64,000 bases of DNA, taken from contig NZ_JPRF03000018.1 in assembly GCF_001188955.3 (NCBI RefSeq), forward strand, positions 1 through 64,000, read 5' to 3'. This stretch comes from Kitasatospora aureofaciens. Its GTDB lineage: Bacteria > Actinomycetota > Actinomycetes > Streptomycetales > Streptomycetaceae. Of the stretch, positions 46,442-54,425 are shown in pieces (the first letter of the stretch is position 1; each line of letters opens with the position of its first letter). A program made the position numbers and the translations under genes. The notes under the pieces were generated by a model. That model worked only from the letters and a program-made list of their open reading frames with translations. It had not been told where the DNA came from and did no database searches.

Positions 46442-47893
46442 CCCAGTCTCAACCGGTCGTCGCAACACCAGCTTCTTGGAGCAACAGTAGACGCTCGTTG
46501 AGTGCTTCGGCGGGGGTCTTCCAGCCGAGCGTCTTGCGTGGCCTGCCGTTGAGTGTGCGGGCGACGGCTTCGAGTTCGTCGGCGTTCCACCGGGAGAGGT
46601 CGGTGCCCTTCGGGAAGTACTGCCGCAGCAGGCCGTTCGTGTTCTCATTGGTGCCCCGCTGCCAGGGACTGTGCGGATCGGCGAAGTAGACGGCCATGCC
46701 GGTGTCGATCTTCAACTGGGCGTGTTGGGCGAGTTCCTTGCCGCGGTCCCAGGTGAGCGACCTGCGCAGCTGCTCGGGCAGGGTGGTGATCGTGGCTGCG
46801 ATCGCGTCCTTGACAGCCTCGGCTCCAAGGCCGGCTAGGGCAGGGCCGTTCTTCGTCCTCGCTTCGACGCCGAAGCCTTCCATCCGAGGTAGGTGCAGCA
46901 ACATCGTGAACCTGGTCGTGCGCTCGACGAGCGTGCCGATCGCGGACTTGCCGGTGCCGATGATGAGGTCGCCCTCCCAGTGACCGGGGATTGCCCGGTC
47001 TTCTGCGTCGGCAGGCCGTTGGCTGATCATCACCTCGGGGGTGACATGCCCGGCGGCCCGTTGACGGGAACGAGTCCGCGGGACCCTGAGCGCCCGCCCG
47101 GTGCGCAGGCAGGTGACCAGGTCGCGCTTCAGGGCGCCGCGGCCCTGGATGAACAGGGCCTGGTAGATCGCCTCGTGGGAGATGCGCATGGAGTCATCAT
47201 CGGGGAAGTCGACCGGCAGCCGGTTCGCGATCTGCTGCGGGCTCCAGCATGTCGCCCACCTGCGGTCCTGCCGTCGCGGCTTGTTGCGCCCCTTCCACTC
47301 CTGTGTCCGCGGCCCCTCGACCGGTCGGCCGTCGCGTGCGTGGATCACTCCCGCCAGCCGGTCCTGAACGTAGTTGCGCAGTCGCTCGTGTTCCGCCAGC
47401 TTCGCCGGCTTCGGGCGCTTGGCCGCCAGCTCGGCCTTCCACTGGGCGTTCGAGGCCCGGTAGTCCAGCTGGCCGCAGCGTGTGGCGGCGTTGCGCCGCA
47501 GCTCCCGCGAGATGGTCGACGGCGCCCGGCCGAGCAGGCGGGCGATCTCACGCACTCCGGTGTCCCGGGCCTTTAGCAACGCGATCTCCTCCCGCTCGGC
47601 GAAGGACAGGTACCGGCCCGAGAGCGGGCTGAGCTGGATCGAAGGCATGCCGCCACGCTGGCGGAACCACCGCGAGCCGACCGGTCCCGACACACCACAG
47701 GCGATGGCCGCGTCCTCGCTGGTCAGCCCCTCGGCAATCTTCCTCCAGAACGCGCGCTCCACATCCCGCCGGACCGGCGGCCTGCCCGGCGACCGCATCG
47801 CCGGACGTCCCGTCACCGTCGTTGTCCACCCCACCGGCCGACCCATCCCACACCTCCACCATCGAGGTGTTGCGACCACCGGTTGAATCCACC
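46442..47893 (-). mobile_element. IS30-family insertion sequence within IS3 orfB
   Basis: The ends share an inverted repeat: TCAACCGGTCGTCGCAACAC at 46450–46469 on the left, and TCAACCGGTGGTCGCAACAC on the complementary strand at the right (47885 down to 47866). The element lies between two CAA copies (46439–46441 and 47894–47896) that are a 3-bp target duplication. Its length is 1,452 bp. Confidence 0.88.
46449..47846 (-). CDS. IS30-family transposase
   Basis: An intact DDE transposase. The N-terminal helix-turn-helix region contains 'YLSFAEREEIALLKARDTGV' and 'IARLLGRAPSTISRELRRNA'. The catalytic core has 'GHWEGDLIIGTGKSAIGTLV' (first Asp), 'SLTWDRGKELAQHAQ' (second) and 'PWQRGTNENTNGLLRQYFPK' (Glu). 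These motifs define IS30. The frame is open to 47879, inside the inverted repeat; the ATG at 47846, or the later one before 'RSPGRPPVRRDV', is a more likely start. Full length suggests activity. Confidence 0.93.
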   Translation of the reverse strand: MGRPVGWTTTVTGRPAMRSPGRPPVRRDVERAFWRKIAEGLTSEDAAIACGVSGPVGSRWFRQRGGMPSIQLSPLSGRYLSFAEREEIALLKARDTGVREIARLLGRAPSTISRELRRNAATRCGQLDYRASNAQWKAELAAKRPKPAKLAEHERLRNYVQDRLAGVIHARDGRPVEGPRTQEWKGRNKPRRQDRRWATCWSPQQIANRLPVDFPDDDSMRISHEAIYQALFIQGRGALKRDLVTCLRTGRALRVPRTRSRQRAAGHVTPEVMISQRPADAEDRAIPGHWEGDLIIGTGKSAIGTLVERTTRFTMLLHLPRMEGFGVEARTKNGPALAGLGAEAVKDAIAATITTLPEQLRRSLTWDRGKELAQHAQLKIDTGMAVYFADPHSPWQRGTNENTNGLLRQYFPKGTDLSRWNADELEAVARTLNGRPRKTLGWKTPAEALNERLLLLQEAGVATTG

Positions 47894-48357
47894 CAATACA
47901 CGTCCATCAAGCTCACAACTCGACTGCTGAAGGCGGGAATCGAGCCGAGCATGGGAAGCGTGGGGGACTCGTTCGACAACGCCCTCGCCGAGAACTTCTG
48001 GAGCGTGCTGAAGACCGAGTGCGTGCGTCGCACGACCTTCGAGACCCGCACTGACGCCGACCTGGCCCTGTTCGCCTACATCGACGGCTGGTACAACACC
48101 CGCCGCATCCAGAAGCGCCTGGGCTGGCTCAGCCCCGACGAGTACGAGGCGAAGTTCTACGCCGACCAGGCGACGGCCGAACCGGTGACCGTCGAACCAC
48201 CCACACCCGTCCTGACCAGGTAATCAACGCCTCCCGTGCAGCGGGGGAAGCTCAACCCGGGATAGGGCCGCTGTCCTGCTTGGTTGCGACATCACCTGTG
48301 CGGCAGCCTGGCGGGCGACCGCGCTGGTTGTCACTGGGGTCCGCTTGGATGGTTGGC

Positions 48358-49017
48358 ATGACCGTCAACGATGTCGCCCGTTCTCTGCCCGATCCCGAGA
48401 CCTTGCGGGACCACTGCAGGGCGTTGGCGATGATGGATGCGATCCTCAGTCCCGATTGGTCCTCGCGCTACTACTCCTTCGACGCGCGGTGGTCGCCGAC
48501 GGAGGAGTTGGCGTCGATGCGCAACGGTTCGGGGGATGAGTACTCGGTCATCTTCGCTCCGGCCGGTGTGTACGTCCGGGGCTTCGACCATGAGTCGCCG
48601 ATGAGCCCCTACGCGGAGGACGGGGTGTGGCCAGGGGTGGTGGACTCTGTTCCCGCGGAGTTCCGGCCGTGCGTTGAGGAACCCGCGTTCAGAGACGAAG
48701 GCATTCCGAGGGTGACCGCCTGCCTGTGGCGCAGAACGACGGACGAGCAATGGCAGACGGGGGAGATCGACTTCCCGGGGGGCCATGTCGACCCCGACGG
48801 GGCCGACTGGTTGTTCCGGCTTCTCGTCGACCGATCTCCGGAGGCGTACGCGAGCTTCGCCGGCGACTACTACGAGGTCCCAGTTGGCCTGGATGCCGTC
48901 CGGCACGTCTGTGCTCTGCGGCCGCTCACCGATGAGGTGGTCCGTGCCCTCAACGCCGAGCTGAGCCTCGCGGACCTTGCCGAGGACATCGCCGAGATCG
49001 GCTACCCCCCGACGTAG
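48358..49017 (+). CDS. hypothetical protein with a decayed paralogue at 36.5 kb
   Basis: The 219-residue soluble protein begins 'MTVNDVARSLPDPETLRDHC' and contains 'GDEYSVIFAPAGVYVRGFDH', 'GVWPGVVDSVPAEFRPCVEE', 'PRVTACLWRRTTDEQWQTGE', and a C-terminal 'LSLADLAEDIAEIGYP'. No family is recognised. The layout, with many Trp/Phe residues and an acidic C-terminus, fits small cytoplasmic streptomycete proteins. An in-frame ATG nine bases upstream is an alternative start. A partly deleted relative lies at 36500–36845. Both copies sit beside IS3 tails, pointing to a shared history of duplication or rearrangement. Confidence 0.75.
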   Translation: MTVNDVARSLPDPETLRDHCRALAMMDAILSPDWSSRYYSFDARWSPTEELASMRNGSGDEYSVIFAPAGVYVRGFDHESPMSPYAEDGVWPGVVDSVPAEFRPCVEEPAFRDEGIPRVTACLWRRTTDEQWQTGEIDFPGGHVDPDGADWLFRLLVDRSPEAYASFAGDYYEVPVGLDAVRHVCALRPLTDEVVRALNAELSLADLAEDIAEIGYPPT

Positions 49018-49185
49018 GAACCGGGGGCAGCCGCAGGTGGGCTGTCGGTGCCCACCCGCGGCCAACTGTCCTCGCGTCGGCACTTCGGCATCAGAATGCT
49101 TTGATCCGTGGGTGCTCGTATGGACTGGTGCGGGCTACTTACGATCGTCGGCCGGTGATCGGATCAGGGCTCAGTGTGTGCGTGG

Positions 49186-49833
49186 TCAGCCGCTGATGAG
49201 GGAGAAGCCGATGACCACTCCTGCTGAGACGCTGATCTTGCCGGGGGTGAGGTCACCGTCCCCGTTGCCGTCGCCGCTGGAACGGTGACTGCGGTAGCTG
49301 TTCTGCAGATGGTCGGAGTCGATGTCCTTGATGTGGATGACAGGGCCGAGTCGGGCTCCGGCTGCCTCCGCGTAGAGCGCTGCCTTCTCCCGTGCGGCTG
49401 CGACGGCGGCCGCGCGGGCCATGGCTCGCAGCTCCTTCTTGGCCTGAACGTCGAAGGTGACCCCGTCGACCTGGTTGGCTCCGGCGTCGACCACGTCCAC
49501 CAGGACCGTCTCCAGCCTGTCCAGCTCCCGGAGCTCGATCACGAACGAGGCAGTGCACTCGTAGCCGAGGAACTTGCGCTCGCCGCCGTACGTCCAGGAG
49601 GACTTCAGGTCCAACTGGGACGTGGAGACCGCGGAGTCGGGGACGTTGTGGTTCCGCAGGGCCTCGCGGACCTGGTTGACCGCTGCCCGGGTGACCTCGA
49701 AGGCCTCACCGGGCTTCTGCCGTGTCTGGTTGATTGCGACCCGCAGCCGAGCGAGGTCCGGTGCGGCGTCCACGCTTGCCGCGCCGAAGACGGACATGCC
49801 CCAGGGGTTCTCTATGGATTGAGTGCCGTTCAT
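49186..49833 (-). CDS. SIMPL (DUF541) domain protein
   Basis: The 215-residue protein matches the SIMPL/DUF541 family: 'PWGMSVFGAASVDAAPDLAR' at the start, then 'LRNHNVPDSAVSTSQLDLKS' and 'YECTASFVIELRELDRLETV', 'DVVDAGANQVDGVTFDVQAK', and 'AREKAALYAEAAGARLGPVI'. Family members are often periplasmic and linked to oxidative stress, but this one has no signal peptide. ATG 49833 is chosen. It is divergent from the methyltransferase gene. Confidence 0.88.
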   Translation of the reverse strand: MNGTQSIENPWGMSVFGAASVDAAPDLARLRVAINQTRQKPGEAFEVTRAAVNQVREALRNHNVPDSAVSTSQLDLKSSWTYGGERKFLGYECTASFVIELRELDRLETVLVDVVDAGANQVDGVTFDVQAKKELRAMARAAAVAAAREKAALYAEAAGARLGPVIHIKDIDSDHLQNSYRSHRSSGDGNGDGDLTPGKISVSAGVVIGFSLISG

Positions 49834-49990
49834 GGCATGAATCCAACCAGCCGGGTGTGCCTTTCGGCAGGTGGATTTCCGTGGCAAGAGGGCTGGGCTG
49901 CCGGCGCTGGCTGGAGGACGACGCAGATGAGTGGGTCGCTTGCGGGGAGGCCCTGACCTCAGCGGCCTGCCGGTCGATAGCGTGTCCGAC

Positions 49991-50650
49991 ATGGTGACCT
50001 TGCTGAGCGATGATGAGCTGGAGCGCTCGCCGGTGGTGGCGAATCGGGCGATGAACCGCGAACGGGCCCTGACCGGCGTCAACAGCTACGCGCGTGAACT
50101 CGGCCTCGACCCGGCCCAATGGCTGCTCGACCGGCCCGAGCTCGGGTCGTGGCTGGACCTGTGCAGCGGTGAGGGACTGGCCTTGACGGCGGCGGCAGGT
50201 CGACTGCCGGCCGCCACGGTTCTCACCGGGGTCGACCTGGTGGGCCCAATTGGCCTGCGGCGTGTTGCACCAAACGTCCGGCTGATCGTGGCCTCGCTCG
50301 CTGACTGGGCGCCCCGGCAACCGTATGACCTGATCACCTGTGTGCACGGGCTGCACTACATCGGCGACAAGCTTGGTCTGCTCGGCCGAGCTGCCGGTTG
50401 GCTCAGCCCCGACGGACTGTTTCTCGCCCAGCTCGACCCGGCCTCACTACGCCGTGTCGACGGTCGGAGTCTGGCGAGGCCGGGGCTCGCGGCGCTGCGG
50501 GCGGCCGGGTTCGAGTATCAGCCGCGGCGGCATTTGCTGACGCTGCGAGGTCGGCGGAGCGTCAGGCTCCCGTTCGACTATCTCGGTGCAGATACGACTG
50601 CCGGACCCACCTACACGGGTCAGCCCGCAGTGGCGTCCTACTACGGCTGA
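49991..50650 (+). CDS. class I SAM-dependent methyltransferase
   Basis: The 219-residue protein has a Rossmann-type SAM-binding motif I (WLDLCSGEGLALTAAAGRLP) with the following acidic strand 'LTGVDLVGP', a motif II/III-like 'YDLITCVHGLHYIGDKLGLL', and 'AAGWLSPDGLFLAQLDPASL' as in many small-molecule methyltransferases. The substrate is unknown. ATG 49991 is used. The 3′ end overlaps the convergent gene 50641–51135 by ten bases. Confidence 0.85.
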   Translation: MVTLLSDDELERSPVVANRAMNRERALTGVNSYARELGLDPAQWLLDRPELGSWLDLCSGEGLALTAAAGRLPAATVLTGVDLVGPIGLRRVAPNVRLIVASLADWAPRQPYDLITCVHGLHYIGDKLGLLGRAAGWLSPDGLFLAQLDPASLRRVDGRSLARPGLAALRAAGFEYQPRRHLLTLRGRRSVRLPFDYLGADTTAGPTYTGQPAVASYYG

Positions 50651-51135
50651 GCCAACTTCACTGCCGCGCGCATCTCCTCCGCCCAGATACGCCGTGGATC
50701 GAGGTGCAGTTCGTTCTGCATGAGGCAGTCCGCCACGAGAGTGCCTACCGGATTGCCGCACGCGCACAGCTGGTTCGGGCCGTACATGCCGCTCGGTCCG
50801 CAGCAGCCGATCCACCGCTCCCGCCCTGTGTGATAGTGGAGCCCGATGGCGTCGTCGGGGTGGAGGACCACGGTGTCCTTCGGACCCGCCGACTTGAGGA
50901 AGGCACCGTCCCGGTGCACGGTCATTCCTGCCATCGCGGCGACGGGCTCCTGCGGGTCGTCGTTCGGGACGAACGGAGCACCGAACGGCTCCGGGTCGAT
51001 GGCAAAGCAGCCGCGCGACACCGTGGACGGCGCGATCTCCTGCTCCACTGGCTTGGGCCGCTCGGGGAACGCTGTGAGGCGCTTCAGCGGTGCGGTGAGC
51101 GGCTGGTTGCATCGGACGCAGCGGAAGACTGTCAT
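50641..51135 (-). CDS. zinc-knuckle hypothetical protein, partner of the HEPN-like gene
   Basis: The 164-residue protein starts with 'MTVFRCVRCNQPLTAPLKRL', a CxxC knuckle. It has two more cysteine sites near the C-terminus (GRERWIGCCGPSGMYGPNQL and CACGNPVGTLVADC), together enough ligands for one or two zinc ions. 'DTVVLHPDDAIGLHYHT' is a conserved-looking strand-rich part. The ATG overlaps the stop of the upstream gene (ATGA), so the two are translated as a pair. No family is recognised; the streptomycete CxxC proteins with 'RCxxCxxxL' starts are uncharacterised. Confidence 0.7.
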   Translation of the reverse strand: MTVFRCVRCNQPLTAPLKRLTAFPERPKPVEQEIAPSTVSRGCFAIDPEPFGAPFVPNDDPQEPVAAMAGMTVHRDGAFLKSAGPKDTVVLHPDDAIGLHYHTGRERWIGCCGPSGMYGPNQLCACGNPVGTLVADCLMQNELHLDPRRIWAEEMRAAVKLAQP

Positions 51136-52235
51136 GAGTTTGTTTCCATCTTCGACTGCCGTTCGCAGGCGGGCGGCGTGGGCCAACCCCGGTCACAGGC
51201 ACAGTCGAGGCCAGGAAATCCGCACCACACCCCGTCGGCGATCTCCTGGTCGAGGACTGCGTTCTTCGCTTCCCGAGCGGAGTGAAGCACCTCATGCCAG
51301 TGACTCGGGTCTCGGTCCGGAGGTGAGACGACCCGGCCGTCCTCTGCGATGTCGAGGCTTAGCGGGAGGCCGAGGGGCTCGAACTCGTCGATCTGCGCCG
51401 TCAGGCCGCAGATCTGGCAGAAGTAGGAGTGCGATACGAACACACGCGCGCGCTCAGTGTCATCGTAGTGCTGGGGAAGGTTGTGGCCGAGGAGCATTCC
51501 GCTGTGTCCCTTGGCCGGGCAGGGCGCACTTCGCCCGGACGTGCCAGGACCGAGTAACCCCTGCTGGCTCCAAAGGAGCGGCAGCATCGCGACTGTGACA
51601 GGTTCTCCGAAGCGTGGGTCCTGGCCTCCGAACTGCTCCTGGAAGCGTGCCCGTGCTCGCGCGAGGCGTGCCTGCAAACGGCGGGTGGCCTCGTCCAAGT
51701 ACGCCTTGCCGAGGGTGTCGCGCATGCTGATCCATGTGCCCCAGTACTCCTCACGCGAACGCCCGAGTGAGTCGAGGAGGGCGTCGACGATGTCGAAGCA
51801 CGTCACCATGTGCTCTTCGGCCGTGGTCGGGTCGGCGAGGCCGACGTGCGCCACACCGTTGCGGGCGCTGACGGCGGCCGTCCACCGCTGGTTGCTGACG
51901 CGGTCGAGTAGCTTGGTGAATTCGCGAGCCGTATCGAAGGCCTCGCGCGCGGTGATCGACGCACCTGCCTCCAGTGGCCGCTGGGCGGCGTGCTCGGTGC
52001 GGTCTCGGAGGGCTCCGGTCGCGTGCATGAGCATGGTGGCATTGGCTGCGATCAGCGCCGGATGCTTGTCGGCGATGAAGCCCTTGAGCAGATGCTCGGC
52101 CGCGACCTGGGCGTGATGGACGGCCAGGTCCTGCGCGGGCGGTTCGGCGGCAGCGTGCCTCATCGCCTCGTGCATCCAGCGCCGCGACGAGGCAAGCAAC
52201 TTGGCGAGCGTGAAGTGCTTCGTGGTGTCGTCCAC
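51132..52235 (-). CDS. HEPN-like protein with C-terminal zinc-binding region
   Basis: The 367-residue product (from GTG 52235) has a helical N-terminal domain resembling HEPN RNases. 'HHAQVAAEHLLKGFIADKHP' is the first helix pair, and 'SARNGVAHVGLAD' contains R125-N-x3-H130, the RNxxxH form of the HEPN catalytic motif. The C-terminal part has candidate zinc ligands (C239, H244, C273 and C276 in 'YFCQICGL', and further cysteines in 'CGFPGLDCACDRGW'). HEPN domains in bacteria are often toxins or anti-phage RNases. An RNase role is inferred from one motif. It overlaps the downstream zinc-knuckle gene. The true start may lie further upstream. Confidence 0.6.
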   Translation of the reverse strand: MDDTTKHFTLAKLLASSRRWMHEAMRHAAAEPPAQDLAVHHAQVAAEHLLKGFIADKHPALIAANATMLMHATGALRDRTEHAAQRPLEAGASITAREAFDTAREFTKLLDRVSNQRWTAAVSARNGVAHVGLADPTTAEEHMVTCFDIVDALLDSLGRSREEYWGTWISMRDTLGKAYLDEATRRLQARLARARARFQEQFGGQDPRFGEPVTVAMLPLLWSQQGLLGPGTSGRSAPCPAKGHSGMLLGHNLPQHYDDTERARVFVSHSYFCQICGLTAQIDEFEPLGLPLSLDIAEDGRVVSPPDRDPSHWHEVLHSAREAKNAVLDQEIADGVWCGFPGLDCACDRGWPTPPACERQSKMETNS

Positions 52236-52499
52236 GGGCTGATGGTAGTGGGCGGCGCGTAGGGTAATCGCACCATTTTCCGCGTAACAGTCGCGGACAT
52301 TCCGTTGCGCCCCTGACGGTGACGGGGCCTTACCCGGAGTACCGCAGGCGCGCATGCCGGCAATCCCCTGCCGAGGGCGACCCGACGATAGTAGTGTGTC
52401 GGTGGTGTCGATTCTCAGGGCATTGAGCGATGCCCGCGTCCGCCTCGCCGCGGAGTGTGAGCGCTGTGGCGCGGTCTAGGTTCGGGTCGGCCAGGGGAG

Positions 52500-53980
52500 T
52501 TACTCCAGCGCGAGCTGCGCGAGTGCCGCTGTAGCGGCCTCGGTAAGGCGCTCGTCGGCGCGCAGTTCTTCGTCCTCGTCGCCGATGTACATTCCGATCC
52601 TGGTCCGGCGGTGGACGATGGCTTCCAGGGCAGCGACGGCGGGCTGGGCCAGTGTCCCCATCTCGGTGAGCAGTGTGCAGGCTGGCGGGCCGTACAGATC
52701 GTCCGTTAGGTAGGCGGGGAGCGTTTCGAGGAGGAGGTCGGCGGCATCCGAGCCCTGATGCCGCCACAGCAGGCGCAGGGCACGTGGATGGATACGGCGT
52801 CGGCGTTGCAGCATGGCGTTCAGTCGTGCTGCGTGGCGGTCGGCGAGTCCGCCGTGGTCGGTGAGCCACTCCATCAGGTCCAGGTCCGCCCCTGCGGTTC
52901 GTACGGTGTTGGGGAACTGGTCGAGATAGCTCTCGGCGTGCGCGCGGTCGCCGGTGATCGCTGCGAGTGCCAGGACGGCGGCGCCGGGGAACTCCGTCCC
53001 GGACGCGTGGCGTTCCAGGCCCGGCACAGCCGCGGCTGCAGCAGGACCGATCGCGGCAAGCGCCGTAACCGCGCGGCGCCGTGCCCAGCTGCGGCAGCTG
53101 GTGGGGAGCGGGGCCGGCTTCGAGAGCAGGTCCAGCAGGTCCGGCACGATAGGGGCGGCGGCCGGGCCCAGGGAGATGACGACGTTGAATGCCCCGGCCA
53201 GGGGGCACGCGCGTCGGGCGAGGGAGTCCGTCGGGCAGCTGTCGGGGGCCGTGGCGAGCGCCTCGGAGGCGGCCGCAATCCACGGGCTGGGGTCCGGGCA
53301 GTGACGGGCGAGTGACTCCGCGGCTTCGGTGACGCCCGGGGAAGTGCAGGCCTCGCGGACCAGGCCGAACATGGTTTCAGCGGCCCGCTGGTCACCGATC
53401 CGGCCGAGCGCGAGTGCGGCGTCGGTCCGTAGATTCGGGTCGTCCACCAGCGAGGCCAGGCGGTCCGCGCATCGGCGGGTGGTTTCCAGGCTGGCGGCGA
53501 TCACCTGGACCGCTAACGCACGAATGGCCATGTGGGCGTCGTCGAGTGCGGCCTCAAGTACCCCGGCCAGGTGGCCGGGCGAGGACCGCCACTGCCGCAG
53601 TGCGCCCCGGGCCACGTCGAGACCGGCGAGCCGGACGACGGGGGGAGTGATGCGCCAGGAGCCGGGCCGCCCAGGCGTACGCCGGGTGCTCGCGCTCCTG
53701 GCGCACCATCGCGACGGACCATAGCCAGCCCGCGCGCGCTCTCAGCCAGTTGCCGGAGCGTCCCAGTCGTGTGCCCGCGATCGGCAGGTACCGCAGGGCC
53801 AGCGACTCCCACCCAGGCCACTGTTCCTCGGGCGCGATACGCAGCGCGGCCAATGCCGCACGCAGCCGGACCGCCGGGTCCGGGTCGTCGCGAAGGCGCT
53901 CGGCCAGTGCCAACCACCCGGCCGCCGTGATCGGTCTCGTCCAACTGAACACGGCTTCCACCACCGCGAGTCGAGCCTGG
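52500..53980 (-). pseudogene. HEAT-repeat protein gene, 5′-truncated and frameshifted
   Basis: The downstream part (52500–53640) reads through HEAT/Armadillo-type repeats such as 'AIRALAVQVIAASLETTRRC', 'DPNLRTDAALALGRIGDQRA' and 'RRRAVTALAAIGPAAAAAVP'. The upstream part (53645–53980, another frame) has 'RDDPDPAVRLRAALAALRIA' and 'YAWAARLLAHHS'. The frames meet at a run of six G on the plus strand (53640–53645), where one base fewer would fuse them. The N-terminus is missing: at about 53978 the sequence switches to the start of a conjugation gene. It is a fusion remnant, or a sequencing artefact at the homopolymer, or both. Confidence 0.72.
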
Positions 53981-54425
53981 TGTGGGCTCCGGGCCAGGCG
54001 GCTTCGACCGCGCGCCGCAGCAGGATCTGCGGCACTGAGGCCGGTGCCCAGAGGCGGATGCGCAGTCCGTCGGCGGTGAACCGGTATTCGAAGGCGAGGT
54101 GTGGCTGGCCCTTGCCGACCCTCCGCCACCACGGCCGCAGCAGGCCGACGAGGTGGCTCCACAGCGCCTCGGCCGCAGTCGGCTCGACGGTCGGCGGGAC
54201 CAGGATCGCCAGCACGGTGCCCCCGGCGGTCAGCCGGCTCTGCCGCGCACGGTGGGCCCGCACTCTGGTCGTCTGCCAGGTCACGGCTGCCGCTGCCGCC
54301 GTCACGGCGAGCAACGGCCAGCTGGTGGCGATGGTGGACCAGACCGCCTCGGTGGCGTCGTGCCACCAGCTGGACGGATCGATGAGAAACGGGGCCAGTG
54401 GGCCGCCCGGTTGCTGGCCGCTCAT
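53978..54425 (-). pseudogene. N-terminal remnant of a conjugation coupling protein (VirD4/TraD-like)
   Basis: Read from ATG 54425, the sequence gives a single N-terminal membrane segment (WPLLAVTAAAAAVTW) followed by 'GTVLAILVPPTVEPTAAEAL', 'HLAFEYRFTADGLRIRLWAP' and 'ILLRRAVEAAWPGAHTRL'. This is the N-terminus typical of the protein that follows VirB4 in streptomycete type IV secretion operons. The ATPase part (Walker motifs) is absent, because the frame runs into HEAT-repeat DNA at about 53978. Its start overlaps the VirB4 stop, so it is still in the operon. Without a motor it cannot act as a DNA pump. Confidence 0.72.

Larger units (their letters stand above)
45809..48223 (+). pseudogene. 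IS3-family transposase OrfB, split by IS30
   Basis: The integrase-like DDE subunit is encoded in the −1 frame relative to orfA. The 5′ part (to 46441) includes 'LIDEHQDRFGAEPVLRELHI', 'HADSGETYGSPRVHAVLRRE', 'NRLWVADISLIPTREGPWWL' (first Asp) and 'HHSDHGCQ' (second Asp). The 3′ part (47897–48223) resumes with 'YTSIKLTTRLLKAGIEPSMG' and 'GDSFDNALAENFWSVLKTEC' (catalytic Glu). Joined at CAA the frame is uninterrupted, so the only damage is the IS30 insertion. Confidence 0.92.
45471..48254 (+). mobile_element. IS3-family element interrupted by an IS30 element
   Basis: The left end TGAGGTTCCCCC (45471) and the right end GGGGGAAGCTCA (ending 48254) are inverted repeats. Both are flanked by ACC (45468–45470 and 48255–48257), a 3-bp target duplication typical of IS3 elements. 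Removing the internal IS30 and its duplicated CAA leaves about 1,329 bp, a normal IS3 length, with an open orfB. The IS3 therefore was intact when IS30 inserted. Confidence 0.92.

Noticed and set aside
48358..49017. Assigning this gene as an immunity protein of the RHS toxin
   Set aside because: Its relative lies downstream of the lectin partner, but both copies are tied to IS3 tails rather than to the toxin tip, and no immunity family signature is visible.
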